Positions 49,263 through 58,783 of a DNA stretch of 64,000 bases are shown here, piece by piece. This stretch comes from a virus: the IMG/VR virus record IMGVR_UViG_3300042893_000241, positions 1 to 64,000 of that record. One strand, 5' to 3'. Both the position numbers and the translations under genes were made by a program. The stretch's first letter is position 1; each line of letters begins with the position of its first letter. The notes below the pieces were generated by a model. The model had not been told where the DNA came from. It did no database searches and saw nothing but the letters and a program-made list of their open reading frames with translations.

Positions 49263-49532
49263 TTAACTTTCTTCGATAGATTCACGTATGCAGCGTATAT
49301 GCTCTTTTGCTACACTTGATATTATATCAGATTCCCTCGCAATGTCAAGACATTCTATAACTTCAATTGGGTCCATTTCTAATAAATCGTCCATCATGTT
49401 TCTTTCTGGTGTAACTCCGAAAGCATTGACGCAAAATAAAACAAGCTCCACATCGGCATCCGTATATAACGGTATGCGATAGCGTCTAGGTTCCTTACGA
49501 AATCTATCTGGAAACTGGAGGATGTTATTCAT
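49263..49532 (-). CDS. Small hypothetical protein
   Basis: This 89-residue protein (MNNILQFPDRFRKEPRRYRIPLYTDADVELVLFCVNAFGV...) is helical and acidic towards its end. No family is recognised. Spacing of 6 and 11 bases from its neighbours and a GGAG-like ribosome binding site support translation within the operon. Confidence 0.6.
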   Translation of the reverse strand: MNNILQFPDRFRKEPRRYRIPLYTDADVELVLFCVNAFGVTPERNMMDDLLEMDPIEVIECLDIARESDIISSVAKEHIRCIRESIEES

Positions 49533-49543
49533 GTTAATATTTA

Positions 49544-50977
49544 TTAGGAAAAGACTTTTACCATGTATTTCGCCTCGAAATCATCCGCGTCTTTGAAGTT
49601 ATTCACCATGGGCATACCCTTGATATTAAGACTAGTATTCAATAGCATTGGACAGCCGGTTTCTTCATACCACCTACTAAGAAGTTCATACAGTCCAGAG
49701 TGTTGCTCTTTTGTCACAGTTTGGACGCGACTTGTACCATCAGCATGGACAATAGCAGGAAACTGATCAGGATATTTACATCTTGAAGTATATTGCATAT
49801 AAGGGGAGTCTTCCCATGACATCTCAAAGTAGTCTCTCGCATGTTCTGCCAAAATAACTGGAGCGAATGGCCGAAATTTTTGACGCTTTTTAATGGCATT
49901 TACTTTATCCTTAATGTCATGTCCTCTTGGATCAGCTAGAAGGCTGCGATTACCTAATGCTCTAGGACCAAATTCAGCTTGACCATTTGCAACTCCTACT
50001 ATACTAGCCTTATGCAATTCTGTCAAGAGTTTTTCTACTGGATATTCTCCTCCCATATCTGCACCTAGATATGGACCCTTCCAGTTCAATTTTTGTCTGT
50101 TGTTAGCTGCAATCGCACCCAAAGAACTACCCGAATCTCCAGGATTAGGCATAATCCAGACATTATCAAAATACTTTCGTGCAATATGATTTGCACTACA
50201 GTTTAACGCACAACCACCCATAAGAACGAGATTATTTTGTCCGGGGTCTTTCATTTTTGCTCGTATCAGAAGTTTTTCGAATTCTTCTTCATAGACTTTT
50301 TGAGTTGCCGCAGCGACACTATAAATGTCCAGGTCTCCATCATCTGGCCTCCACCAGCGACATCCACGATGCAGGTTCTCAGATTTCCAAAGATTTTTTA
50401 CTTCATCATAATACTTTCCAGGATCACCATATGCTACCATTCCCATTAAGATATATTCGTCTTCATTGGGCTTTAACCCAATTCTATCTGTCATAGCAGA
50501 ATAGAACAGGCCCAAAGACTTGGGATAGTCCATAGACCATTTCTTTTTGAGTTTACTACCAGAACATTTCCAGATTGATGCAGTATCGAATTCCCCAATA
50601 GCATCAATAACAAGAGCGGTTGCATCATCATATGGCGAAGTGTAAAAGCCAGCAGCGGCATGTGACTCGTGGTGATAAGCAAACTCTACCGGAATATCTT
50701 TTAGACCAAAATGTTCAAGATACTGCCTGACACTAAATCGAATCAGTCCCTGACCGGCTAACAGTCTTCTCATTGCCCTAAGTTTAGGCTTTTCATACCA
50801 GTGAATTTTTTCTGGTTTGCCAAATTTCAAAGCAGCATGAATTAAATCATCATTTAAGTCTTTGTCGTTTTTGATACCAGAATATCTTTCTGCATGGGAA
50901 GCAAACAAAATTTCATTGCCAGAAACAACAGTCAAAGACGCATCGTGTGCGGCCGCAGATATACCCCATTCAATCAT
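49544..50977 (-). CDS. Carbamoyltransferase (TobZ/NodU family)
   Basis: This 477-residue protein starts WGISAAAHDASLTVVSGNEILFASHAERYSGIK, the N-terminal ASKHA-type domain of TobZ/NodU. EFAYHHESHAAAGFYTSPYDDATALVIDAIGE near 100 contains the conserved HHxSHAA. LVLMGGCALNCSANH near 245 and AEFGPRALGNRSLLADPR near 335 are the C-terminal YrdC-like/carbamoyl signature. The C-terminus is slightly short. These enzymes transfer a carbamoyl group from carbamoyl phosphate via carbamoyl-AMP to hydroxyls of sugars or antibiotics. In this operon the acceptor may be a product of the radical SAM enzymes. Confidence 0.88.
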   Translation of the reverse strand: MIEWGISAAAHDASLTVVSGNEILFASHAERYSGIKNDKDLNDDLIHAALKFGKPEKIHWYEKPKLRAMRRLLAGQGLIRFSVRQYLEHFGLKDIPVEFAYHHESHAAAGFYTSPYDDATALVIDAIGEFDTASIWKCSGSKLKKKWSMDYPKSLGLFYSAMTDRIGLKPNEDEYILMGMVAYGDPGKYYDEVKNLWKSENLHRGCRWWRPDDGDLDIYSVAAATQKVYEEEFEKLLIRAKMKDPGQNNLVLMGGCALNCSANHIARKYFDNVWIMPNPGDSGSSLGAIAANNRQKLNWKGPYLGADMGGEYPVEKLLTELHKASIVGVANGQAEFGPRALGNRSLLADPRGHDIKDKVNAIKKRQKFRPFAPVILAEHARDYFEMSWEDSPYMQYTSRCKYPDQFPAIVHADGTSRVQTVTKEQHSGLYELLSRWYEETGCPMLLNTSLNIKGMPMVNNFKDADDFEAKYMVKVFS

Positions 50978-50985
50978 AAAGAATC

Positions 50986-51861
50986 CTATTTTGGTTTTAT
51001 CAAATAATCATATATTTCGGTAGCAAACATTTTGTGGGCTTCGATGCCAGCATGTCCATAAGCACATCTTTCACCCTTATATTTATACATTGAGCCAACA
51101 GGTACAAAATTCAATCTATCAAATGTATCTTTATAAATCGTTTTTAGACGTTTAATTAAATCAATGTCTGTTTTTGTTTTTAAGAATTTTAAATTAGAAT
51201 GCTGACTAGATGGATCATCAGGATAAGGAATGTAGGGATGCGTTTCTATAAAAATATGTGGTATATTTTCTTGGTGTAAAGCAGTTTGTATTGACCGTAA
51301 AATAATCATATTGTTCAGGGCCACTTGATATTCGTTATTAATTTGTATCAGTGCATCATATAAGGTCTCTAGTTTATTTAATGTATGTCTATGAGACATA
51401 ATAAAGTTGTGTAAATTACCTTCTTCATCTATGATCATATCTCTTACAGGAGATGTCGCTCCTATAAATACCACATCTCCATCTTTGTAATAACCATTTG
51501 CTATATCCGACAGTATATTAAACAATATCTTTTTTTGAGAAGTGCCTGGTTCAGCAAAGTTCACATATTCCGTGGATAACATATCACTAAGATGTTTTGC
51601 GTATGAATATTGATTGCACAATTTCACATATCGGTCATTAGCTGATTCCGAACACCTTGGATCTAACATGGCATAAACTTTACTGTATAGTTGTGCGTTC
51701 CAGTTGCTGCGCCCATATCTCATTTTCAAAGTATTGACTTCTTTGAGCGACATATCGAATATATCCGCATCTGCCAATTCGGACCCAGCAGTATTGGAAC
51801 AGCCATAAAAAATTGTTCTTTTTATGTTGCATTCTTCAATATTATGGTATCGGATCGACAC
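50986..51861 (-). CDS. SGNH/GDSL-like hydrolase 1
   Basis: This 291-residue protein has IKRTIFYGCSNTAGSELAD near residue 15, the GxSxTxG block with the likely nucleophile Ser. YVNFAEPGTSQKKIL near 100 fits the Gly block, DVVFIGATSP near 129 the Asn-like block, and RCAYGHAGIEAHKMFATEIYDYL at the end the His block. It resembles the second SGNH-like protein at 52968 in layout. Esterases or O-acyl transferase partners of sugar pathways use this fold. It overlaps the neighbouring radical SAM gene by 20 bases. Confidence 0.65.
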   Translation of the reverse strand: MSIRYHNIEECNIKRTIFYGCSNTAGSELADADIFDMSLKEVNTLKMRYGRSNWNAQLYSKVYAMLDPRCSESANDRYVKLCNQYSYAKHLSDMLSTEYVNFAEPGTSQKKILFNILSDIANGYYKDGDVVFIGATSPVRDMIIDEEGNLHNFIMSHRHTLNKLETLYDALIQINNEYQVALNNMIILRSIQTALHQENIPHIFIETHPYIPYPDDPSSQHSNLKFLKTKTDIDLIKRLKTIYKDTFDRLNFVPVGSMYKYKGERCAYGHAGIEAHKMFATEIYDYLIKPK

Positions 51862-52975
51862 TTAGCTCATTCCACAAGTTATAAAATTTTATGTCTTTTT
51901 TAAGAAATTTTGTTTCTAATTCTTCAATCCAAGAATCTAATTGTATCGTTTCATCTCTAACATTTGTAACTTCATTGTCGTCAACATGAGATAGAAGACT
52001 TTCTCTGATATTTACCAATTGAATGATATCAGAAGAAAAGTAGGATTCATATTTGTCGATGCATATATCTAACTGATCTATTGCTAATTTTTTTATTTCA
52101 GGCGTAGCAGCAAAAATATTAAGTGAACGAGGAGAAGTCAATAGCTGAAATGTAATACCGTCATAATAGTCGCTGTAGTAAACATAATCACAGAATTCCA
52201 CTAAACTTAAAGCACTGGGCAAACAATAGGTTGCATGAATAGTAAGTTTACTATCACTAAAATTTCTAATATATTTTACATTTTCCTCAAATGCATTCCA
52301 TTTTGCACCATGTCTAATATATTCGAATTTGTCCTTAATAGTTTCAAAGCTAACTGCCCACTTAACTTTTTTTCCTAGAGTTAATAGCTTTTTAGCAACG
52401 TCATTGTTTTTAACATCTACCGCCATATTAGATAGGACATAGTAAAACTTGTCAGGTAAAATATCAATTAAATCCAAATTTTGCTTCTGTAGTAGAGGCT
52501 CACCCCCTAGAAGTTGCACACTAAAAACGTCATCTGCATTCTGTTTTATAAACTCAAGCAATTGAGCATCGGTATCTTTCGAGTTCTTTTCAAAATTGTC
52601 TTGGAGTATAGATGCCCACTTAGAACTAAATTGTGAGTTACAGTAAATACAACTTAGGTTACATGTGTTGTCCCATCTTAGATCCAGGGATGTCAATTGA
52701 AAATCTGTTGGTTCAGAGAAGTTTTTAGGATTAGTAATCTTTCGTTGTGATATACTTCCTCCTTTTTCTGCCAAATCACAATAAGAACAATAACTTTCTG
52801 GTTGGCCAAGTAGAATATTTTCACGAATTTTATTAGCCTTTTTCCCTAGTAACATCTCAGAAGGATTGTCTTTTTTTATGTTACCCAAAGGAAAAGAGCC
52901 AGCACAACAGAACTTAATATCTCCGTTGGTGTTGAGAAATAATCCAGTAAAAGGATATTCACAGAATTTATTCAT
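51842..52975 (-). CDS. Radical SAM protein 1 (N-terminal auxiliary-cluster type)
   Basis: This 377-residue protein has the CxxxCxxC cluster motif at C105, C109 and C112 (TCNLSCIYC). It is preceded by an N-terminal Cys domain (C5, C23, C24, C63, C66; FCEYPFTGLFLNTNGDIKFCC and YCSYCDLAEKGG) that resembles a SPASM/twitch auxiliary-cluster site placed before the core. LLGGEPLL near 155 is the SAM-binding GGE motif. Chemistry is probably radical formation with 5'-deoxyadenosine; the substrate is unknown. It overlaps the SGNH genes on both sides, so it is coupled to them. Confidence 0.85.
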   Translation of the reverse strand: MNKFCEYPFTGLFLNTNGDIKFCCAGSFPLGNIKKDNPSEMLLGKKANKIRENILLGQPESYCSYCDLAEKGGSISQRKITNPKNFSEPTDFQLTSLDLRWDNTCNLSCIYCNSQFSSKWASILQDNFEKNSKDTDAQLLEFIKQNADDVFSVQLLGGEPLLQKQNLDLIDILPDKFYYVLSNMAVDVKNNDVAKKLLTLGKKVKWAVSFETIKDKFEYIRHGAKWNAFEENVKYIRNFSDSKLTIHATYCLPSALSLVEFCDYVYYSDYYDGITFQLLTSPRSLNIFAATPEIKKLAIDQLDICIDKYESYFSSDIIQLVNIRESLLSHVDDNEVTNVRDETIQLDSWIEELETKFLKKDIKFYNLWNELSVDPIP

Positions 52976-53837
52976 TAATCAAATACTTATATAGTTCTTC
53001 TGCCATCACTTGGTGTTCAGAAATTTTAGGATGACCGAAACCACAATATTTTGGATGAGGCTCTAATGCATTCCAATTTCTACCATATTCATAACTCTTA
53101 AAATAATAATCAAGTTTCATGATGGAGGGCAAATCTTTACTTTTTTCTGCTATACGATACATATTTGATTGATAGAAAGTCGGATCTGAAATCCCTTTGA
53201 AAATATTATTGTAGTTAGTGGTGACATGAAAACTTTTTACTCTACCATTTGTTCGATGGTAGAGATTATCAATATATTGAATTTGCCAGTAGGCATCCCA
53301 GCATATTTGATATGTGTTTCCCACGGTAGCTACATAATCTTTGTGAAATTTCGGCGAGGGCCAATCCGCATGATATGACAATAACGGCTTCTTCGTTATT
53401 CCATTCTCATTTAACCAAAACCATCTATTAGCACTTGTTAATCCAAATAGAACTAAGTCTTTATCTCCGATTTTCCCAGTGGCCAGGTCTTCCTCATAGC
53501 AGTATATTGAATACTCCATGCCTGCTCCACCAAGCCCTCTGTTTATCCAAGGAACGCCAAACTTATCTGCCAGCCAACGCGGCCATGCCACTTCTTTGGT
53601 ACGGCGTATCTGTTCGCCCCAATCCCATCTGCCGTTCTCATCGAATAAAGTTTTATCGGAACAATACTTCGGATTATAATATTTTGTATTCCACTCAGGA
53701 CAGTATAATCCGCCCAAGTCAATTTTTGTTTTATCAACTTCGTATTCCGTTAACGCATCAACAAAAACATGATCTAGCGTTTCATCACCGGCAGTCATAC
53801 TACAACCATAAGCAATGATTCTATCGAATTCAATCAT
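52968..53837 (-). CDS. SGNH/GDSL-like hydrolase 2
   Basis: This 289-residue protein starts MIEFDRIIAYGCSMTAGDETLDHVF with GCSMTAG as block I. WINRGLGGAGMEYSIY near 95, LVLFGLTSANRWFW near 125 and CGFGHPKISEHQVMAEELYKYL at the end are Gly, Asn-like and His blocks. It has the same layout as hydrolase 1, although the middle is diverged. The two paralogs flank a radical SAM gene. They may act as esterases or acyltransferases on the product. Catalysis is inferred from the motifs only. Confidence 0.65.
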   Translation of the reverse strand: MIEFDRIIAYGCSMTAGDETLDHVFVDALTEYEVDKTKIDLGGLYCPEWNTKYYNPKYCSDKTLFDENGRWDWGEQIRRTKEVAWPRWLADKFGVPWINRGLGGAGMEYSIYCYEEDLATGKIGDKDLVLFGLTSANRWFWLNENGITKKPLLSYHADWPSPKFHKDYVATVGNTYQICWDAYWQIQYIDNLYHRTNGRVKSFHVTTNYNNIFKGISDPTFYQSNMYRIAEKSKDLPSIMKLDYYFKSYEYGRNWNALEPHPKYCGFGHPKISEHQVMAEELYKYLINE

Positions 53838-53937
53838 AAATGAACGGGTCCTGCTTTCGGATCTCAGCCAGTCTCTTTTTATACTTTTGCTTTAGAACAT
53901 ATGAATTATATAATCTTTGAATCCATTTAAACAACAT
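53830..53937 (-). CDS. 35-residue basic microprotein within the radical SAM operon
   Basis: The ORF starts at ATG 53937 (MLFKWIQRLYNSYVLKQKYK) and ends with KRLAEIRKQDPFIYD. It overlaps the upstream radical SAM gene by 11 bases and the downstream SGNH gene by 8 bases, so this otherwise empty 89-base gap is coding. It is Lys/Arg/Tyr-rich with an amphipathic helix and a DPFIY terminus that recalls small proteins near modification clusters in marine phages. It could be a peptide substrate, a partner of the radical SAM enzymes or an unrelated conserved protein. Confidence 0.6.
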   Translation of the reverse strand: MLFKWIQRLYNSYVLKQKYKKRLAEIRKQDPFIYD

Positions 53938-55099
53938 AAATTTCGTCCCTATTATTATTTTTACCACATGCTTCTGAGCAAACATAAAGTTTACCGTCAG
54001 AGCAGCTTTTCTTCTTCCATGTATCTTTCAGATTTTGATAGTAAAGACCATCGACAATTGTTTGAAAGTTGCTAGTATTTAGATTGATGGAGGAAGTTCT
54101 TGTTTGAGAATAATGCCATTTTTTAAATTGATATTCATCAATTCTATGATAGCTATTATTAATCGCACTATCAAACCAACAACATGGTAGTAAATCGCCA
54201 CTAGAATTGACATAAAATGTTTTCTTGTTATTAGAATTGCATTTAGGTTCGATTTCAGTATGCTCTAGTTCACTGGTATATTCTTTTGGACTTCTGAATA
54301 TCTTTTTAAAATCTTCATGTTCGTCTTCTATGCTCATAAAGATATCTCTTACATCAACAGCCGTTTTATCCATTCGCTCTACATCATAGTTTCTAAAAAC
54401 GATGTTTCTTTCGTTGTCATATTGAAAAGACACTCTATATTTTTCAGATGGTGCCTGAATTGCATATTCAAACTTACCGGTAGCATCATGAACTGGAATA
54501 CTACTAACACTCTCAAATCCTAGCGGTCGTTTCGCAATAAATTTTGCTCCAACACTCTCGGCCAAACTTTTAGCGTAATTAACCTGATGTTCATTGTGGG
54601 CAAATACTAAAAATTCCCAGACAATATTCGCACCAGTGGTAGTAGCGGCAATAAAATTATTAAATGCCGTATCCCATTTGACATTTCTACGATATATATG
54701 GTTGGTGTCTTCAAGCCCATCTATACTAAAGACGATATCTCCCTTGTATAATTCTGGATTGAATAACGCGCCCATTTTTTGCCAGAAATCTTCATTTCTA
54801 GTGCCACCGTTTGTGTGAAGTCTTATCGCTGATTTAGGCGACACTTCTCGAATATAGGAAACAATTTCGTGTAGATCCCTACACAATGAGGGATCACCAG
54901 AACTTCCGCATAAAATCCACACTTCAACTTTTTCACATACTTCCGGCGTGAACCAAGTTTTAAATTTTTCTAGACTAATCTGAGATAATTCAATCGTGCT
55001 TTTAGTTTTCCCACCCATCCAGTTACGTGTGCATCCGGGGCATGCCGCATTACAGTTATTGGTGAGTTCGATGTGTAACTCGTAAATATTAGGAATCAT
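53927..55099 (-). CDS. Radical SAM/SPASM-type protein 2
   Basis: This 390-residue protein has the core motif at C16, C20 and C23 (NNCNAACPGC), near the N-terminus. WILCGSSGDP near 65 sits where the GGEP motif is expected. A C-terminal auxiliary-cluster region (CNSNNKKTFYVNSSGDLLPCCWF and CSDGKLYVCSEACGK) is SPASM-like. FSIDGLEDTNHIYRRN near 125 and FAHNEHQVNYAKSLAESVGAKF near 170 are shared with protein 5 (57533-58783), its closest relative here. SPASM proteins often modify peptides or sugars. Confidence 0.88.
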   Translation of the reverse strand: MIPNIYELHIELTNNCNAACPGCTRNWMGGKTKSTIELSQISLEKFKTWFTPEVCEKVEVWILCGSSGDPSLCRDLHEIVSYIREVSPKSAIRLHTNGGTRNEDFWQKMGALFNPELYKGDIVFSIDGLEDTNHIYRRNVKWDTAFNNFIAATTTGANIVWEFLVFAHNEHQVNYAKSLAESVGAKFIAKRPLGFESVSSIPVHDATGKFEYAIQAPSEKYRVSFQYDNERNIVFRNYDVERMDKTAVDVRDIFMSIEDEHEDFKKIFRSPKEYTSELEHTEIEPKCNSNNKKTFYVNSSGDLLPCCWFDSAINNSYHRIDEYQFKKWHYSQTRTSSINLNTSNFQTIVDGLYYQNLKDTWKKKSCSDGKLYVCSEACGKNNNRDEIYVV

Positions 55100-56340
55100 C
55101 TATATGCTTCCAATTTTTTTGCCCAGTCTGGAAAGTATTCAGAAAACTTTTGATTTTTATACTTATCATGTTTTTCTGAAATAACATAGAAATTGCTGAA
55201 ATGTCTTTCCGAAGGCCTCTCTGACATTAAATGCGTAGTCACATTTCTTAGCGTATCAAAATTCCATTCATTAGCCTCTTTATATTCAGAAATATAAGAT
55301 GTGATTTTTTGGATTAGCTCTAGCTTAATTTCTCTGGGCAAATTGGTTATCTTATAATGATCTGGCTTGTATAACATGTTATACCATATACCAGAATTCA
55401 CTCCATATCTATTACGTATGAATCTATCAAACTCTGTGATGTGGTCAATATTAGCTATGCTTATAGTATAACAAAAACTAATCTTTATTGACGGATGTTT
55501 CCGACTTAACTCATGAAACTTGTCAATATTTGCAAGAACCACATCCCATTTTGCAGGATGTCTCATGTATTCAAATACCTGTTCTATTCCATCGATACTT
55601 AGTGCAATATCAGAGGTTTGAAACTGAGTGAAAACATCAATCTGTTTTTGACTAGGAAAAATTGTGCCATTTGTATTACAATGCAGGTACTGGGACTTAC
55701 TTACCCCAGCTTCAATACACTTATGTAACATTTTCCATGGCTTAGTAATTAATAACGGTTCACCGCCATAAAAGTCAATTCTTTTAGATTGTAGAATCCA
55801 TTGTTCAAATTCTTCCCACAATAATGGATTGTCATCCGAGTAACTTATTCTCGCGGGCTCGAAGCGGGCAAGAAATTTTCTTTTATCTGCATATTCTTTT
55901 AAATATACATCATATTCTTCTGTTTGCCAAGCACTACTGCTATTTGAGTTGCACGTTCTACACCTTAAATTGCATGTATTACCAAACTTCATGTCAATAT
56001 AGAACGGCGTTTCTGGGCCCATAACATCAGGATAATCCTGTTCATATTTTTCCCACAAATGTTGCTCTCTCAGGCGCTTACTAATTTTTCCTCCAGCATT
56101 TTCTTCTTCCCAACAAGCAATACAATTGGGATGCTGAATGCCAGCATCTAATGCTTCCAAAATTTCTCGTCTGTGATTGCTTTTCCAAAACTGACTAGGC
56201 TTATGCGTATTGAACCGCATCTCCTTGCCATCATCGTCTAATAATACGTCTCTTGCCATGCAGCATGTTTTAGCATTGCCCATAGTCTCGGTTGCAATTC
56301 CATATTTGGCAGTCAGACAAGTTAATTTTTTGGTAGACAT
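55096..56340 (-). CDS. Radical SAM protein 3 (N-terminal twitch-like type)
   Basis: This 414-residue protein has C123, C127 and C130 (TCNLRCRTC) as the core cluster. An N-terminal Cys set (C26, C27, C73, C76; CCMARDV and CIACWEEENAGG) forms a probable auxiliary site. DFYGGEPLLITKPWKML near 190 is the GGEP motif, and ALSIDGIEQVFEYMRHPAKWDVVL near 250 is a conserved block also seen in protein 4. It overlaps proteins 2 and 4 by 4 and 19 bases. Confidence 0.87.
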   Translation of the reverse strand: MSTKKLTCLTAKYGIATETMGNAKTCCMARDVLLDDDGKEMRFNTHKPSQFWKSNHRREILEALDAGIQHPNCIACWEEENAGGKISKRLREQHLWEKYEQDYPDVMGPETPFYIDMKFGNTCNLRCRTCNSNSSSAWQTEEYDVYLKEYADKRKFLARFEPARISYSDDNPLLWEEFEQWILQSKRIDFYGGEPLLITKPWKMLHKCIEAGVSKSQYLHCNTNGTIFPSQKQIDVFTQFQTSDIALSIDGIEQVFEYMRHPAKWDVVLANIDKFHELSRKHPSIKISFCYTISIANIDHITEFDRFIRNRYGVNSGIWYNMLYKPDHYKITNLPREIKLELIQKITSYISEYKEANEWNFDTLRNVTTHLMSERPSERHFSNFYVISEKHDKYKNQKFSEYFPDWAKKLEAYR

Positions 56341-57533
56341 TTTTCAGCCCAAGGATAGGTTTCAAACACATTCTGTTTTCTGATCTTATCAAGTAACTGT
56401 TGTTTCATAACAAAATTATTTTGAATAATAGGATTATGTAGATTATCGGTTCTGGATTCCAGGTATTTGATGATAAATTCTACTGCTTGTTTATTTAAAG
56501 CATTAGTATTTTTCTGAACCTCAAAATATTCCCGCAATTCGTTCAATCTAAGATTATAATTATCTTCGGGCATAACATCAGGCTGCAAAAAATCTGGACT
56601 ATTAACAGGAATAACGGAACAGTGAATTCCAACCGTATCAAAGAAACGAATCAAGTCTGCCATTGTATCCAAAGATAAGTTTTGTAATGTTGTGCTTATG
56701 GTAGCATGAATGTTTTGATGTTCTTGCATAATGGTTTTGTAAGTCAATAAGTTCTTTTCGATTTTTTTCCACCTACCAGGAAATCTAATATATTCAAACG
56801 TTGACTTATAACCATCAATACTAAGGCCGAGATGAACTTCTCTAAACTGTTTCCAGTAGTCGATAAATTCATACGGGTTGTTCATTCCGTTGGTATTATA
56901 GTGTAGCGCAATGTTTTTTGCCGCACCAGTCTCGCATAAAAATTGTAGTAGCTTAAGGTTTTCATCAATGATTAGCGGTTCACCGCCTATCAAATAAATT
57001 TGTTTGATAGTATGAATATGTTGTGACAATACCTCATTGATATCTACGGCATCAATCCACTTTGTATCCGACCAACTAGACTGATAATATTGTTTTGCTT
57101 CCGGGTGTTCATCTACTTCCTTACGAATCAGAGAACTACTGAACGGCCCACACATTCTGCATTTAAGATTGCACTTGGCATCCAAATCAAATTCAACTTT
57201 TACAATACCAATAGGCTCTGGACTTTTTTCAGCCACAATCCTATCATATTCTTTACGAAAGACTGAATTCGCATAATCTCTAAAACTCTTATTACCAGAG
57301 TCTTCGATATTCCAGCATCGTGAGCAAAGTTCTGGCTTATTCCCCTTTAACATTTCATCTCGCAGATACGACATGGTTTTTGTTTTCAGTAATGTATTCA
57401 CATCATAGTTTTCTTTGTCTTTGATGTTTTCTTGAACTTGTTTTGAGCCAATCGCATTGCAACAAGGCCTAAATTCCCCGTGTGAGCCAATGCTCAAATT
57501 CATCCAGGGATATACGCAAATAGTATCTGACAT
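56322..57533 (-). CDS. Radical SAM protein 4 (N-terminal twitch-like type)
   Basis: This 403-residue protein has C121, C125 and C128 (KCNLKCRMC) as the core. The N-terminus ICVYPWMNLSIGSHGEFRPCCNA and CSRCWNIEDSG (C6, C24, C25, C70, C73) is SPASM-like but lies before the core. YLIGGEPLIIDENLKLL near 180 and LSIDGYKSTFEYIRFPGRWKKI near 235 follow. It is closest to protein 3. The stop and next start share bases (19-base overlap). Confidence 0.87.
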   Translation of the reverse strand: MSDTICVYPWMNLSIGSHGEFRPCCNAIGSKQVQENIKDKENYDVNTLLKTKTMSYLRDEMLKGNKPELCSRCWNIEDSGNKSFRDYANSVFRKEYDRIVAEKSPEPIGIVKVEFDLDAKCNLKCRMCGPFSSSLIRKEVDEHPEAKQYYQSSWSDTKWIDAVDINEVLSQHIHTIKQIYLIGGEPLIIDENLKLLQFLCETGAAKNIALHYNTNGMNNPYEFIDYWKQFREVHLGLSIDGYKSTFEYIRFPGRWKKIEKNLLTYKTIMQEHQNIHATISTTLQNLSLDTMADLIRFFDTVGIHCSVIPVNSPDFLQPDVMPEDNYNLRLNELREYFEVQKNTNALNKQAVEFIIKYLESRTDNLHNPIIQNNFVMKQQLLDKIRKQNVFETYPWAEKCLPKN

Positions 57534-58783
57534 TATTGTACCTCGTTTACGTGATTTCTATTATTACCCAATTCACCCTGATCCAGTTTATTGAATTCTA
57601 AACCACAACAAGAACTGCATTGATGACTGCGCATCGAACTACCACGCTCGAAACTCATCGGTAGATATCTTTGAAAATATGCAGTATTAATAATTTCTTC
57701 TAAAGTATGCTTATGAAGATCCAGTGAGTCCATACCACCATTAAGTTCGATCATTTTAAGCGAGTTATCATTAGGATTTGACCATTGCGCACCAAATCTC
57801 CATGGTTCTCCGCCTAGAAAACAACAAGGGAAAACATGACCTGTGGCAGACAAGAACACTTCGTTGTTTTTCTGGTGTTCATTAATCTTTGCTCGACACA
57901 TAATACCCAAAGAGTTGTGTTTAATCTTAATTGTTTCGTTGGAGTCGGGATCATGATTTACTAAAAACTCTTCTGTGTTTTCAGGCATCAATCTACCAAA
58001 TTCTTCATTTGTGATATATTGTGGAATAAGATTCTTTATTGCTTTTGCAAAAACAACATCATTTTGATGCTTTAGTCTCTCTTCTTCCGGTTGCTTGATG
58101 TAGTATGAGGAACCATCTGGATTTCTAACTCTGTAGTACCCTCTTCCGGCTGCATCATATCCTTGCCATCTAGTTGTTCTTTTAATATTGAAAGTTCTAA
58201 AATTCAATTCTTTTGCGATGGCCTTGGCTTCGTCAATTTGATGCTCATTAAAATCAAACGCGATAAAGTCCCATTTAGCTATGCCGCCTGCGGCAGTAAA
58301 TGCTTTCATATTAGCATGAATTTTAGCAAAATTGGTATTTCTTCTGTATAGGTGATTTGTGTCCCATAAGCCATCAACAGAAAAAGTTACACCATCATCT
58401 CGTTGATTTTCTCCGTTGAGAATTTGACCTAGTTCTTTCCACCAACCTTCCGATCTAGCACTAGCATTTGTGTGCATTACTAATGAGAGATATGGGTTAT
58501 TTTCTCGCAAATACTTGAATATTGGCAAAGTATCTTTAGCAGTAATAGGATCTCCATAATTCCCACATGCATACACCCGTCTAAGTTGTGAAACAAACGG
58601 AATAGGAAACCATTCTTTGAATTGTTCTAGAGAAATATCTGTTAGATTTAGAAGAGGATTGATTTCTTTACCCTGATTGATATAACGAGGACACATAGGA
58701 CATCCTGCATTACATTTATTAGATAATTCAATGTGCATCGCAGTAATATTGCGCCACGATTTGTATAGTGGTTCAACTTGCAT
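57533..58783 (-). CDS. Radical SAM/SPASM-type protein 5
   Basis: This 416-residue protein has C24, C28 and C31 (NKCNAGCPMC) as the core motif, with GNYGDPITAKDTL near 72. FSVDGLWDTNHLYRRNTNF near 130 and FDFNEHQIDEAKAIAKELNF near 172 match protein 2. The C-terminal Cys groups (IMCRAKI, GHVFPCCFLGG, HQCSSCCGLEF) fit a SPASM domain. It is the paralog of protein 2 separated by proteins 3 and 4, so the operon contains alternating pairs. It shares one base with the next start. Confidence 0.88.
   Translation of the reverse strand: MQVEPLYKSWRNITAMHIELSNKCNAGCPMCPRYINQGKEINPLLNLTDISLEQFKEWFPIPFVSQLRRVYACGNYGDPITAKDTLPIFKYLRENNPYLSLVMHTNASARSEGWWKELGQILNGENQRDDGVTFSVDGLWDTNHLYRRNTNFAKIHANMKAFTAAGGIAKWDFIAFDFNEHQIDEAKAIAKELNFRTFNIKRTTRWQGYDAAGRGYYRVRNPDGSSYYIKQPEEERLKHQNDVVFAKAIKNLIPQYITNEEFGRLMPENTEEFLVNHDPDSNETIKIKHNSLGIMCRAKINEHQKNNEVFLSATGHVFPCCFLGGEPWRFGAQWSNPNDNSLKMIELNGGMDSLDLHKHTLEEIINTAYFQRYLPMSFERGSSMRSHQCSSCCGLEFNKLDQGELGNNRNHVNEVQ

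Noticed and set aside
51080-51087. A late promoter TATAAATA before the carbamoyltransferase
   Set aside because: It lies inside a coding region 103 bases from the next start in an operon with a sigma70 promoter. About six such octamers are expected by chance in this AT-rich window.
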